Below, one piece after another: positions 49,514 through 58,815 of a stretch of 60,658 bases of DNA. The DNA is from Candidatus Nomurabacteria bacterium. Lineage in GTDB: Bacteria > Patescibacteriota > Saccharimonadia > Saccharimonadales > Saccharimonadaceae. The DNA lies in assembly GCA_020631935.1 (NCBI GenBank), contig JACKGP010000005.1:1-60658 (forward strand). Direction: 5' to 3'. Made by a program: the position numbers and the translations under genes. The first letter of the stretch is position 1. Every line of letters begins with the position of its first letter. Below the pieces are notes generated by a model. The model was not told the DNA's origin, did not search any database, and saw only the letters and a program-made list of their open reading frames with translations.

Positions 49514-50165
49514 AGGCCTTCCCGCTGTTCTCTAGGCGCCACTTGGCTATCTCGCTATGATTACCGCTCATCAGCACGTCAGGAACATTGTGGCCATTAA
49601 AGCTATCAGGCCTAGTATATTGTGGATACTCCAGAGTCTTACCGTCTGAAAAGCTTTCTATTTCGGCACTCTGAGCGCCACCTAGCACGCCAGGAATCAA
49701 CCTAACTATACTGTCAACAATAGTCATTGCTGGCAATTCTCCTCCGGTCAATACATAGTCGCCAACACTTAGTTCATCATCGACAAGCTCTAAAATACGC
49801 TCGTCGTATCCTTCATAGCGACCACAGATAAATATATAGCCGTGCTCTGATTCGGAATATTCTCTGGCTAATGACTGATGCCAGCGTTGACCGCGGGGCG
49901 TCATGAGCAGCACTTTGGCCGTTGGGTCGTTTGCTTTCGCCGCCTCTACCGCTCTCCATAGCGGCTCAATCATTAACAGCATTCCGTCGCCGCCGCCATA
50001 GGGCGTGTCATCAACTTGCTTGCGCGGCCCAATGCCAAACTCACGCAAGTCAATAACAGAAAGCTCTACAATGCTATCTTTTTGAGCCTTCCACATCATG
50101 GAGCTCCCAAATACCCCAGCAAGCATCTCTGGAAACAACGTAATCACTTGAAATTTCTTCATCAT
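49512..50165 (-). CDS. trmD: tRNA (guanine-N1-)-methyltransferase
   Basis: A 217-residue SPOUT methyltransferase making m1G37 in tRNAs, which prevents frameshifting. The knot region includes YGGGDGMLLMIEPLWRAVEA and YVLTGGELPAMTIVDSIVRL. FQVITLFPEMLAGVFGSSM starts the fold. It is downstream of the KH-domain gene but separated by a terminator. It is present in many bacteria beside rpsP, as here. Confidence 0.95.
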   Translation of the reverse strand: MMKKFQVITLFPEMLAGVFGSSMMWKAQKDSIVELSVIDLREFGIGPRKQVDDTPYGGGDGMLLMIEPLWRAVEAAKANDPTAKVLLMTPRGQRWHQSLAREYSESEHGYIFICGRYEGYDERILELVDDELSVGDYVLTGGELPAMTIVDSIVRLIPGVLGGAQSAEIESFSDGKTLEYPQYTRPDSFNGHNVPDVLMSGNHSEIAKWRLENSGKA

Positions 50166-50198
50166 CTCACATTATAACAGTAGCGCTGGGTCTCAACT

Positions 50199-50230
50199 AA
50201 AAAACCGCCTCAATAAGCAGGCGGGTTTTT
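50199..50230 (-). terminator. Intrinsic terminator after the KH gene
   Basis: CCGCCT (50205-50210) pairs with AGGCGG (50219-50224). It is followed by T on both strands (AAAAAA side and GTTTTT side), so it is bidirectional. It separates the KH-domain gene from trmD. Confidence 0.75.
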
Positions 50231-50317
50231 AGACATATAAGGCTCTCAACTCTTATGGTGTAAGGGTTGCTCGCATAGAGCTTTGATAGTTCTCGCAGTT
50301 GTTTGAACTGTTTATGA

Positions 50318-50740
50318 TTATATATCAAGATCGTCGAGCTCGGCAAGCTCTTTTCGAGACTTTTTAGCGTAATCAGACTCAGAGTCCTCGTTTTCCACAG
50401 TCTCATCTGTTGACTCATCCACAGGTGTATCGCTTGACTCTTCCGATACGGCCTCTACACCATCTCTAGAGTCACTGTCGTGCCCTCGCTCATCATCTGT
50501 ATTTACAATCTTTAAATTGTAGCGTGCATCATTTTTTGTGCCCAGTGCACGGAGTAACGTACGCAGACTCTGAGCCGTACCGCCACGACGACCTATTACA
50601 CGTCCAAGGTCATCTGGATTAACGGTTAGCGTTAGTAGTACGCCTTTTTCGTCAATCTTGCGCTCTACTACTACATCATCGGGGTTTCCGACAAGTGATT
50701 TTACGATATATTCAATGAACTGCTGATCTATACTGGACAT
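50318..50740 (-). CDS. khpA: KH-domain RNA-binding protein (KhpA/YlqC-like)
   Basis: A 140-residue protein from the ATG at 50740, chosen over an earlier in-frame start because AGGAGGG lies 5 nt before it. The N-terminal 75 residues are a single KH domain with RVIGRRGGTAQSLRTLLRAL (the GxxG loop is GRRG). The C-terminal half is very acidic and low-complexity (SEESSDTPVDESTDETVENE), not present in typical KhpA of about 80 residues. KhpA binds RNA and acts in ribosome or sRNA biology. Position between rpsP and trmD is the conserved one. Confidence 0.9.
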   Translation of the reverse strand: MSSIDQQFIEYIVKSLVGNPDDVVVERKIDEKGVLLTLTVNPDDLGRVIGRRGGTAQSLRTLLRALGTKNDARYNLKIVNTDDERGHDSDSRDGVEAVSEESSDTPVDESTDETVENEDSESDYAKKSRKELAELDDLDI

Positions 50741-50828
50741 GGGGCCCTCCTCTGTCTTTGCGGTCACATTATTATCAGTATCGATTATATAACACTTGCG
50801 AGTTTGACGCCACACAGCCCAAATATTG

Positions 50829-50859
50829 AAAAAACACCCACAAAATACGGCGGGTGTTT
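50829..50859 (-). terminator. Intrinsic terminator after rpsP
   Basis: ACACCC (50834-50839) pairs with GGGTGT (50852-50857) and is followed by a T-run on the minus strand just past the rpsP stop. Confidence 0.6.
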
Positions 50860-50875
50860 AAGTTCTAGAATTACT

Positions 50876-51232
50876 CTACTCCTCAGTATTCTCTTCTTCG
50901 GCTGGAGCCTCCTCTACCGGCTGATTCTTACGTAGTTTTTCGGCGTTCTTCACTGATTTACTCTTCTTGCCATCGTGTTCTTTTACCCACTTTGGCAGCT
51001 TTACACCTTCAGCTTTGAGTAGCTTAACTACCCTAGGTGTCGGCTGGGCACCATTGTCTAGATACTTCTGGGCTTGTTCCTTTTGTAGGTTGACTTCTTT
51101 TGTGTGAGGGTTGTAGGTGCCAACATAGGCAACCACACGACCACTAGACGGGTGGCGCTGAGCCTCCTGTACAGCTATACGGTAAACTGGGTAATCCTTG
51201 CGACCCACACGTTGCAAACGAATTGCGAGCAT
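50876..51232 (-). CDS. rpsP: 30S ribosomal protein S16
   Basis: A 118-residue S16. The fold begins MLAIRLQRVGRKDYPVYRI and continues SSGRVVAYVGTYNPHTKEV. The C-terminal 40 residues are Lys/Glu-rich (EEAPAEEENTEE), longer than the usual 80-90-residue protein. A tail of this kind is seen in several Gram-positive-like groups. No clear Shine-Dalgarno at the usual distance; TAGGAG lies about 18 nt upstream. Confidence 0.96.
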   Translation of the reverse strand: MLAIRLQRVGRKDYPVYRIAVQEAQRHPSSGRVVAYVGTYNPHTKEVNLQKEQAQKYLDNGAQPTPRVVKLLKAEGVKLPKWVKEHDGKKSKSVKNAEKLRKNQPVEEAPAEEENTEE

Positions 51233-51306
51233 AAATTAAATAATCCTTTACTCCTAAGATTTGATATATTACTTCTGTAAGATTTTACACCGTTTTAACA
51301 GTTTAG

Positions 51307-52029
51307 TCAATCTGTCTTTTTCTCTGTCTGCTGATATTTTTCCAAGGCAGCCTTTGCAGCCTCTTGCTGCGCCGCCTGTTTAGAGTGCCCGGTCCCATAT
51401 CCCATCAAATTATTATTCACAAAAACCGCTAAGGTAAATATTTTTTCATGATCTGGGCCTTCTTCTGATGTAACTTTATAGACAGGGGTGGCTCCGTCTA
51501 TGCGCTGCGACACTTCTTGTAGATGGGATTTTGGATCGCGCCACGAACCAGCCTCCAGAATGGATTCTAGTTTGCTAGTAATATGCACTGAGATGAATTT
51601 TTCCGCTTGCTTGTAACCTTTTTCTAGGTAGATAGATCCAATAACAGCCTCGAATGCATTCGCCAATATCTGCTGCCGAGCGCGTTCACTCCCCTGTTTT
51701 TCGCCACGACTCATGCGAATAAGTTGCTCATAGCCAAGTTTTTTGCCCGCATCAGAGATACTCTCGGTGCGAACGAGTGCTGCTCGCCAGCTAGTTAAAA
51801 CACCCTCGGGCTCGCTGTAGTTGCGATACAAAAAATCAGTCACAACTAGCTCCAAAACCGCATCACCCAAAAATTCCAACCGCTCATTGTGCTCATGAGT
51901 AGACTTGCGATGCTCGTTTACATAGCTGCGGTGAGTGAGTGCTGTTACGAGTAGCTGAATGTCGTCGTACTCGAAACCTAACTTTTCTCTGGCAAAGTCT
52001 TGATATGGCGCCACGGGCATGCCACTCAT
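51307..52029 (-). CDS. rnc: Ribonuclease III
   Basis: Double-strand-specific endoribonuclease for rRNA processing, 240 residues. The signature NERLEFLGDAVLELVVTDFLY contains the catalytic acids, and ANAFEAVIGSIYLEKGY gives the second set. A C-terminal dsRBD (residues about 165-232) has the KQAAQQEAAKAALEKY end. It overlaps the Nudix gene by four bases (ATGA). Confidence 0.96.
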   Translation of the reverse strand: MSGMPVAPYQDFAREKLGFEYDDIQLLVTALTHRSYVNEHRKSTHEHNERLEFLGDAVLELVVTDFLYRNYSEPEGVLTSWRAALVRTESISDAGKKLGYEQLIRMSRGEKQGSERARQQILANAFEAVIGSIYLEKGYKQAEKFISVHITSKLESILEAGSWRDPKSHLQEVSQRIDGATPVYKVTSEEGPDHEKIFTLAVFVNNNLMGYGTGHSKQAAQQEAAKAALEKYQQTEKKTD

Positions 52030-52541
52030 AGCCTTTCCTCGCGAATTCTAGTTTTAGCCTTTAGCATTAGTTTTGCGATATCTTCGTACTCGATTTTATC
52101 CAGCGCATCGTTAAAACTCAACCATTTTATATCCTTCATCCACTCTTCTTTGCGGATCTTATCTGTGTCGCTGGTTGCCTTAACTAGATATATCTGAGTA
52201 GTCATCAACACCAACCTGTCTATCCTGCGATAACGAAAGTGTATCTTTCCTAGCCAGCCTAGCATTTCAACTTTTTCTAGACCCGTTTCTTCGGCAATCT
52301 CTCGCCTGGCCGTCTGCACGGCCGTTTCACCATCTTCGATATGACCCTTTGGTATAGTCCAGCGGTCCTTGGCGTCTTGTATGAGTAGGATTTCTAGCCC
52401 GTTAGCCTCATTGTGTCGGAATATAACACCGCCAGCAGTTGGCTCACGAACAATCTCTTGAATCGATGGCTTGTGATGTTTTGGGCTGCTATTTTTTTGA
52501 AAAAATTTCTTTAACCCGCTAGGCTTTGGCTGCTTCTGCAT
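52026..52541 (-). CDS. Nudix hydrolase
   Basis: A 171-residue Nudix protein from the ATG at 52541, favoured over the TTG seven codons earlier because GGAG lies at a suitable distance and the N-terminal KKFFQKNSSPKHHKP is basic and flexible. The Nudix box GHIEDGETAVQTARREIAEE with TGL is perfect. PTAGGVIFRHNEANGLEILL leads the fold. Substrate unknown (diadenosine polyphosphate or modified NTPs are typical for this shape). It overlaps the nusB end by 23 bases. Confidence 0.9.
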   Translation of the reverse strand: MQKQPKPSGLKKFFQKNSSPKHHKPSIQEIVREPTAGGVIFRHNEANGLEILLIQDAKDRWTIPKGHIEDGETAVQTARREIAEETGLEKVEMLGWLGKIHFRYRRIDRLVLMTTQIYLVKATSDTDKIRKEEWMKDIKWLSFNDALDKIEYEDIAKLMLKAKTRIREERL

Positions 52542-52983
52542 CAGGCTCTTCTCCTTCCACAAGCGTCCTCAATGCTGTGCCAAGCACACCGTTGATAAAC
52601 TTGCTTGAATTATCAGAACCAAATGATTTCGCCAGCTCGACTGCTTCGTTGATAACAACTTTTGGCGGCACAATTTCTTGCCTATGAAGTAGCTCAAAAA
52701 GCCCGAGTCGCAGTATGTTACGATCTATCCTGGCTATCTGAGAAATCGGCCAGCCAGGTGCTATTGGCTGCAAGGCGGCGTCTAGGTCATCTCGACGCTC
52801 CAATATGCCATCGACTAGTTCATAGACAAAGGTTTTGTCCTCGACTGCCTTTTCATATCGTGATAAGTTACGCTCGAGAACTTCATTGACAGAAAGTGAG
52901 TTATCTTCGACTTCTTGACGAAACTCCACTTCATAGAGTGTCTGAAGTGCAATTATTCTACCTAGGTGTCGGTTTGAAGCCAT
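52519..52983 (-). CDS. nusB: Transcription antitermination protein NusB
   Basis: A 154-residue helical NusB. RHLGRIIALQTLYEVEFRQE, PGWPISQIARIDRNILRLGLFELL and PKVVINEAVELAKSFGSDNSS are the three conserved blocks. It binds boxA RNA with S10 to support rRNA transcription. A Shine-Dalgarno (GGAAG) lies before the ATG. It leads nusB-Nudix-rnc. Confidence 0.94.
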   Translation of the reverse strand: MASNRHLGRIIALQTLYEVEFRQEVEDNSLSVNEVLERNLSRYEKAVEDKTFVYELVDGILERRDDLDAALQPIAPGWPISQIARIDRNILRLGLFELLHRQEIVPPKVVINEAVELAKSFGSDNSSKFINGVLGTALRTLVEGEEPDAEAAKA

Positions 52984-53040
52984 TGGTTCTTCCTATTTTC
53001 TTCCTATTTGTTAATTAGCCCTCCCTTTTGCAAAAGAGGT

Positions 53041-53187
53041 TTATTTACTCTCTTTTCCTGTTTCGCGCTTAGTTGTAGTCGCCTTCACAGGTGAAGTTGC
53101 GTTTACTCGACGAGCAAGCTTGAGTCGCAGGTGTGACCTACGAAGACCAGTCTTGCGGGCGCTGGTCTGTTTCTTGGGCTGTCCCAT
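53041..53187 (-). CDS. rpmF: 50S ribosomal protein L32
   Basis: A 48-residue basic protein (MGQPKKQTSARKTGLRRSHL then RLKLARRVNA). The first part fits L32 (VPKxKTSxxRxxxRRSHxxL). Typical L32 then has a CxxC...C zinc ribbon; this one has no cysteine and ends in a Lys/Glu tail, as in several reduced-genome bacteria. A GGAG Shine-Dalgarno lies before the ATG at 53187. It precedes nusB on the same strand. Confidence 0.85.
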   Translation of the reverse strand: MGQPKKQTSARKTGLRRSHLRLKLARRVNATSPVKATTTKRETGKESK

Positions 53188-53273
53188 AGAAATATTCTCC
53201 TTTTTTCAGGTTGATAAAAACTTATCTGTAATTGTAGCCTAATTAACAGAAAAACTCAAGAGGACAACTAATA

Positions 53274-55694
53274 TCAAGCAACAATATTGATCAATTTTTC
53301 GGGCACATATATGGTTTTCTTTATGTCTGACCCAGAGAGGAATTTTTTAACATTCTCCTCGTTCTTGGCTAATTCGATGGCTTCATTCTCATCAATACCC
53401 TTATCAACCTCTAGCCTAGCCCTGACCTTGCCATTTACCTGGACGACAATCGTGACTGTCTCGCTGGCTATCAATTCATCGTCCCACTCGGGCCACGCAA
53501 CAAAGTCTAGCTGATCATCATGGCCCAGATCTCGCCACAACTCCGCAGCCATATGAGGCGCAAACGGACCAACCAATAAGACTAGGGTCTCGATAACACC
53601 ACGCCACTGCTCCGTGAAGCCGTCTTGTTTTAGTTTGTACAGAGCATTGACATATTCCATCAAGCTAGCGATTGCCGTATTAAAGTTTAACTTGTAGATA
53701 TCGGAGGTAACTTTTTTAACGGTGGAATGCTGGAGTGAGCGCAAAGAAACAGACTCTTCGCCACTATCGCCAACACCTGCGTCAATAAACTCCTGTGTAA
53801 TATTCCATACTCGATTCAAGAATCGATAGACGCCAGCAATGCCGCGACTATTCCATTGTGAATTTTCATTTATCGGACCTAGAAAGAGCTCGAAAGTTCT
53901 AAGTGCGTCGGCACCATAGCCGGCATCAATTATTTCGATTGGATCAACTACATTACCCTTGCTCTTACTCATCTTTGTGCCATCTTCAGCATTTATATAG
54001 CCATGATAGACCAGTTTTTTAACTGGCTCCTTAGTCGGCACAAGTCCCATGTCATAAAAAACATGACTCCAGAAGCGTACATAAAGCAAGTGTGCCACTG
54101 CGTGGTCACCGCCAACATACATGTCAATTGGAGTCCAATAGTTCGCTAAATCTGAGCTCCACGCTTCGTCTTGATTTTTTGGATCTACATAACGAAGCAA
54201 GTACCAGCTGCTGCAGGCATAGCCATCCATAGTATCTGTTTCACGCTCTGCTGCCCCGCCGCACTTTGGACATGTTGTACTTATCCAATCTTTTTCCCCA
54301 GCCAACACACTTTGACCCTTTGGCTCATAATCCTCTACCTCTGGCAGTAATACCGGCAAGTCGCTCTCTGGGACTGCCACAGGGCCGTCTTTTTCACAAT
54401 GAATAATTGGAATCGGTGCGCCCCAGTATCTCTGACGACTAATTAGCCAGTCGCGCATCTTGTAGGTAGTCTTTGCCTCGCCGACTTTTTGTTGCTCCAG
54501 CCAGGCAACAATCTGCTCACGGGCATCGAAAGTTTCTGTACCGTCAAACTGACCTGAGTTAATTAGAGTGCCCTCATTCACAATCACGCCATCTTTGCTC
54601 TTCTTGGAGTCAATCACACTAACTACAGGTAAGTCATACTTTTCAGCAAAAGCTAAATCGCGCTCATCATGAGCAGGTACCGCCATAATTGCGCCCGTGC
54701 CATATCCCCAAAGAACATAGTCGGCCACCCAGACTGGGACTTTGTCGCCAGTCGCTGGATTTATTGCATAGCTGCCAGTAAACACGCCCGTCTTGTCTTT
54801 ACTTTCGCTCATTCGCTCTATTTCAGATTTTTTTATCGAATTAGAAACATAATCATCTACCATCGACCTTGTCTCGTCGGTTGCGATTTTCTTAACTAGC
54901 GGATGCTCTGGCGCCAGAATCATAAAAGTAGCTCCGAAAATAGTATCAGGTCTAGTGGTAAATACTTTTATATCCTCATCATGGCCGTCGACGGAAAAAG
55001 CTATTTCCGCCCCCTGACTTTTGCCTATCCAGTTTTCTTGAGCAACTTTAATTTTATTCGGCCAGTCAAGCGCGGGAATTTCATCAAGTAACGCATCAGC
55101 GTAGTCGGTTATTTTGAAAAACCACTGCTTCATCGATTTTTTCTCGACTTCAGTGCCACAACGCCAGCACTTGCCGCCCTCTACCTGTTCGTTTGCTAAC
55201 ACGGTTTTGTCTATCGGACACCACCACTGATTAGCTTCCTTCTGATAGGCCAAGCCTCGCTCAAAGAACTTAGTAAACACCCACTGTGTCCACTTGTAGT
55301 ACTCAGGGCTTGATGTGTTTATTTCACGCGACCAGTCTATGCTGGCACCAACTCGCTGGAGCTGATTTGTAAAGTTAGCGATATTTTGCCTAGTAGAATC
55401 AGCTGGAGCAGTCCCCGTCTTTATAGCATAGTTTTCCGCAGGTAGGCCAAAAGCATCCCAGCCCATAGGATAAAGAACGTTAAATCCCTGAGATCTGTAA
55501 AAACGGGCGACCACGTCAACAATTGAATGTTCGAAAAAATGCCCAGTGTGCATTCCAGCGCCGCTCGGATACGGGAACATACCGGATATGTAGTATTTGG
55601 GTTTATCGGTATTTTTTTCTGCCCGATAGCGACTATCGCCAGACCAGATCTTTTGCCACTTAGGTTCTACGTCACTTGGTGAATATCGTTTCAT
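53274..55694 (-). CDS. leuS: Leucyl-tRNA synthetase
   Basis: Class I synthetase of 806 residues. The HIGH-type motif is in FPYPSGAGMHTGHF and the KMSKS motif in GTKMSKSKGNVVDP. The CP1 editing domain lies between, with a TTRPDTIFGATFM region. Zinc-type cysteines (WWCPIDKTVL, KCWRCGTEVE; TTCPKCGG) are present. The C-terminal tail ends VPEKLINIVA. A TATACT box lies 9 nt before the ATG. Confidence 0.97.
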   Translation of the reverse strand: MKRYSPSDVEPKWQKIWSGDSRYRAEKNTDKPKYYISGMFPYPSGAGMHTGHFFEHSIVDVVARFYRSQGFNVLYPMGWDAFGLPAENYAIKTGTAPADSTRQNIANFTNQLQRVGASIDWSREINTSSPEYYKWTQWVFTKFFERGLAYQKEANQWWCPIDKTVLANEQVEGGKCWRCGTEVEKKSMKQWFFKITDYADALLDEIPALDWPNKIKVAQENWIGKSQGAEIAFSVDGHDEDIKVFTTRPDTIFGATFMILAPEHPLVKKIATDETRSMVDDYVSNSIKKSEIERMSESKDKTGVFTGSYAINPATGDKVPVWVADYVLWGYGTGAIMAVPAHDERDLAFAEKYDLPVVSVIDSKKSKDGVIVNEGTLINSGQFDGTETFDAREQIVAWLEQQKVGEAKTTYKMRDWLISRQRYWGAPIPIIHCEKDGPVAVPESDLPVLLPEVEDYEPKGQSVLAGEKDWISTTCPKCGGAAERETDTMDGYACSSWYLLRYVDPKNQDEAWSSDLANYWTPIDMYVGGDHAVAHLLYVRFWSHVFYDMGLVPTKEPVKKLVYHGYINAEDGTKMSKSKGNVVDPIEIIDAGYGADALRTFELFLGPINENSQWNSRGIAGVYRFLNRVWNITQEFIDAGVGDSGEESVSLRSLQHSTVKKVTSDIYKLNFNTAIASLMEYVNALYKLKQDGFTEQWRGVIETLVLLVGPFAPHMAAELWRDLGHDDQLDFVAWPEWDDELIASETVTIVVQVNGKVRARLEVDKGIDENEAIELAKNEENVKKFLSGSDIKKTIYVPEKLINIVA

Positions 55695-55703
55695 TATAGA
55701 GGT

Positions 55704-55709
55704 AGTATA
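55704..55709 (-). promoter_or_regulatory. -10 box of leuS
   Basis: TATACT on the minus strand, 9 nt before the ATG at 55694. No Shine-Dalgarno is present. Confidence 0.5.
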
Positions 55710-55763
55710 ACAAAATTATTACTATACCGCCATGCTGCTTATTTGTGTCTGTATGCATAGATA

Positions 55764-57371
55764 CTACATTCGACGAGTTGATGGAACAGCGAACTGAGAC
55801 GGGCTATTAATGGTCGTCGGAGTCGTCATCTCTTTGATTATTTTTTCCACATCTCTATTTAGCTCATCAAAAGTGATTGAGTCTGTCGGCTCTGTTACAG
55901 AAATAGGTGCGTTTATGTCAGTGTTTATAACTGTCTTAAGCGCTCCCGGGTTCGCGCTGTCCTTTTGTTCGACAGTTCCCTCTATTCTGGTCAATTGATG
56001 ACTCCAGCGATCAATCCAAATCTCCAGTCTACCGCTATCGTCATTCTTATCGGTAGTTTTATCGTCTGAGAATAGATCTTCGCTGTTAAATGAATCGTCT
56101 TTAATGCTACTATCGCACTTCTTTAGCTCGGCGTAAACCTGAGTAGTTTTTATGCCGTCTACTAGCTTCTTGGCATTATCTTTACTGCCCGCTACCAAGT
56201 ACCCCAGACTGCCGTCTTTACTTCCAAGCTTTTCCTTCACAACCAGTAGCGGATTATTTGCATACAAGTTGGCCAACTCATCCGACATCTTTCTATCTGT
56301 ACTTAACTTGTTGAATGTCTTTTGGGCACAGCGCTGAACTTCTTTATCTTTCTCGGACATGTTTGTCATTTTTTCTACGTCAGCTTTTGTAAGCTTAATC
56401 CACTTGTTATCCACTTTCCTTATGAGCGCCGTTATAGATGGCGAGATCATCTCATCTGTAGCACCCAGAGCGGTCAATAGCTCCTGAAGCTTACTGACTT
56501 TGTAAAAGTAGGTATAGTCTTCGTCAGTCATAGTTCCAGACACTCCAAAGCCCAAGTTAATGTCCTTGCCTTGATACTTTGTCGATATATCTATATTGGC
56601 ACTAGCTTGACTATTGCTAACCTGTGAGTCAAATTTTACACTTACTTTGTCTGGTATGGGTGTGCCGCTGACGGCTGCTAGTTTCGAAAAGTCCATAGTG
56701 CCGTTAATTTTTGCACTCTTGGCACTGATGATGTTGGCAATAGCATCTCCGATAACCTTATCTGGGTGCTGATACCACAAACCATACACGGCTGACGCTC
56801 CGCCGATTAAAAGAGCAGCAACCCCAGCGACAATACCACCGATTACTAGCCCCTTTTTTGATTTTGGAGGAGCTGGCTGTTGACCTGCGCCAAAAGATGG
56901 CTGGCTACCCACTGGAGTAAGCGGACCTTGCGGGGTGACATCTGGACTGTCGCTACCTGGAGCTGCAGGGCTAGTAGCCGCACCACCAAAACTGCCGCCA
57001 GGGCCTGTCGCCAAATCACTAGATGCGCCCGCCACAGGTGCAGCTTGCGTCACATTTTGATCATCTACAGCACCTACCGAAGCTGAAGTAAATCTACCTG
57101 AATCATAGCTCTCGGCTCCACCACCTACACTATTTGCAGATGATATTGAATCTTGTGCAGGGCTTTCTACATTATCTAACGATGTATTACCATCTACCGC
57201 CTGATCTGAGTCCGCTTGAGGTGCCGTAAAGTCACTAGATTCAAAAGTGTTTAACGACGAAGCGTCTTCATTCGAATTCGGAACGTCTACACTTTCTGTG
57301 GTTGGCTCAACCGCTGGATTAAGGTTATTGTCGTCTTTTGGGCTTATTGGATTTAGGTTGTACTCTGGCAC
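55764..57371 (-). CDS. Large single-pass surface protein with Pro/Ser-rich N-terminus
   Basis: A 535-residue protein. Residues 1-170 are a low-complexity Asn/Asp/Ser/Pro/Gln-rich cytosolic region (PAAPGSDSPDVTPQGPLTPV). A membrane helix is at about 174-197 (LVIGGIVAGVAALLIGGASA). The rest is a beta-rich external domain starting KSAKINGTMDFSKLAAVSG, with several cysteines and a basic, RRM end. The outer domain resembles lipid-carrier-type beta sandwiches in pattern, but I cannot assign a family. Start is GTG with CGGAG upstream. Probably an envelope-exposed structural or binding protein. Confidence 0.7.
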   Translation of the reverse strand: MPEYNLNPISPKDDNNLNPAVEPTTESVDVPNSNEDASSLNTFESSDFTAPQADSDQAVDGNTSLDNVESPAQDSISSANSVGGGAESYDSGRFTSASVGAVDDQNVTQAAPVAGASSDLATGPGGSFGGAATSPAAPGSDSPDVTPQGPLTPVGSQPSFGAGQQPAPPKSKKGLVIGGIVAGVAALLIGGASAVYGLWYQHPDKVIGDAIANIISAKSAKINGTMDFSKLAAVSGTPIPDKVSVKFDSQVSNSQASANIDISTKYQGKDINLGFGVSGTMTDEDYTYFYKVSKLQELLTALGATDEMISPSITALIRKVDNKWIKLTKADVEKMTNMSEKDKEVQRCAQKTFNKLSTDRKMSDELANLYANNPLLVVKEKLGSKDGSLGYLVAGSKDNAKKLVDGIKTTQVYAELKKCDSSIKDDSFNSEDLFSDDKTTDKNDDSGRLEIWIDRWSHQLTRIEGTVEQKDSANPGALKTVINTDINAPISVTEPTDSITFDELNRDVEKIIKEMTTPTTINSPSQFAVPSTRRM

Positions 57372-57440
57372 TATAGGCTCCGTTTGCTAATTAATTTAAT
57401 TATTTTAAAACTGTTACGCTTAGGGAGCATTATAGCACTA

Positions 57441-58724
57441 TTATTTTAACTTTTCTAAGAAACTTCTTTTTGTCTCCATCCATTCGGGAGATTGCCGAAC
57501 CAATTTAGAGTCGTCGCTAGTGTGCTGAAGCAGAATCTTTACAGCCTCTTCGCAAAATATACCGCCCTGAGATCCCTTCACTAGAACTATAGCATTCTCC
57601 TCTAATACAGAATTTGCAAAAGCTCCAGCATCTATAGGATTTTGAAACGACCTCACTTGGCAACCCCGAAATTTTGCCACCGATGCAATCCATTTTTCAG
57701 CATCTTCGCCAACTGTCACAACCCACGCCAATAAGCCCGGGTCGCACATTTCACCAACCTTCCTATGCTCTGCCTCTGACGAGACCCCCAGCTCATTCAT
57801 GCTACCCAATATTGCAATCCTTTGCGGAGCCTGCATTGAATATAGGGTCTGCAATGCACTTGCTACGGCCGCCGGACTAGAGTTGTAAGTGTCATCAATA
57901 ATAATAGAACTCTTCAAGCCAGGCAGTACATTCATGCGACCGGCTACTGCGCGAACTTCAGCTAGCCCATTTACAACCTCCTGAGCGCTCAGGCCGAGCC
58001 TTAGAGCCGTCGCCACCGCCGCCATAACAGGTCGCAAGCTATGCTCTCCCAGTACCCGCACACTTGCTGGAATAGGCTGCGCAAGTTCTGGCGCAATAAT
58101 CCGGCCGCTGTATCCATTTTCTATAGAGAAATCGTCTGTCTCGAACCTATACTCAGCTGCGCTGGTAGTGCCAAACGTCGCTATGTTTGGATTTGTTATG
58201 AAATTAGCAAATCTACCGTCTATGTCATCACGATTAATTAACGATAACTCCGAGTAATTCGTTACTGCCAACTCCTCTTCGGCAACACGCTCTATAGTTC
58301 CAAAAAATTCCATATGCTCAGGCGTAACAGCCGCAACCACAGCGATATGCGGCCTAAGATAGGTTCCAAAATGAGCTATATCCCCAACAGTATCGGTGCC
58401 AAGTTCCTGAATCAAAACGTCTACTGTGGCTGGTTGCTTTATTCGTTTCTTGCATGCACTAAAAACCTGCAGCCACTGCGATATACTCCTAGGGTTTTCT
58501 GGATAGCTAATACCCAGAATACCGAGCGGCGCGCTCAAGTGGGTATTATGATTGCTGTCATCCATGCCTACCCTTAACCTTTGGCTCAAAAGAGTAGCAA
58601 TCATAGTCTTGGTAGTGGTCTTCCCGACGCTACCAGCTACAACGACAAGCTTCACTTCAGGATGAGTTTGAAAATATTTCCGAACGTATTTTTCTAGTCT
58701 TTTTTGTACGTATTTCTTAAACAT
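57441..58724 (-). CDS. MurF-like Mur ligase lacking the N-terminal UDP-binding domain
   Basis: A 427-residue Mur-ligase-family protein. The ATP loop is near the start (VVVAGSVGKTTTKTMIATLL at about 28-47); normal MurF has about 100 residues before it. The central domain has VLIQELGTDTVGDIAHFG and VAAVTPEHMEFFGTIERVAE. The C-terminal domain includes DDTYNSSPAAVASALQTL and ILGSMNELG. These fit MurF, which adds D-Ala-D-Ala to UDP-MurNAc-tripeptide. The missing domain suggests a different substrate or a partner protein. A short Shine-Dalgarno-like AGG is before the ATG. Confidence 0.82.
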   Translation of the reverse strand: MFKKYVQKRLEKYVRKYFQTHPEVKLVVVAGSVGKTTTKTMIATLLSQRLRVGMDDSNHNTHLSAPLGILGISYPENPRSISQWLQVFSACKKRIKQPATVDVLIQELGTDTVGDIAHFGTYLRPHIAVVAAVTPEHMEFFGTIERVAEEELAVTNYSELSLINRDDIDGRFANFITNPNIATFGTTSAAEYRFETDDFSIENGYSGRIIAPELAQPIPASVRVLGEHSLRPVMAAVATALRLGLSAQEVVNGLAEVRAVAGRMNVLPGLKSSIIIDDTYNSSPAAVASALQTLYSMQAPQRIAILGSMNELGVSSEAEHRKVGEMCDPGLLAWVVTVGEDAEKWIASVAKFRGCQVRSFQNPIDAGAFANSVLEENAIVLVKGSQGGIFCEEAVKILLQHTSDDSKLVRQSPEWMETKRSFLEKLK

Positions 58725-58770
58725 AACCTACAATCAATCATACTTTAAAAAACTCTGTTTGTGAACGCAC

Positions 58771-58799
58771 TTGAAAATCTGCTCCTTTTCGCCTATAAT
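58771..58799 (+). promoter_or_regulatory. Promoter of tRNA-Gly
   Basis: TTGAAA, 17 nt spacer, TATAAT. It ends 16 nt before the tRNA 5' end. Confidence 0.8.
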
Positions 58800-58815
58800 T
58801 TTCTGGTAACAACTT

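Noticed and set aside
50197..50418. Minus-strand frame of 73 codons overlapping the khpA end
   Set aside because: It reads through an intrinsic terminator and is out of frame with the acidic tail of the real gene.
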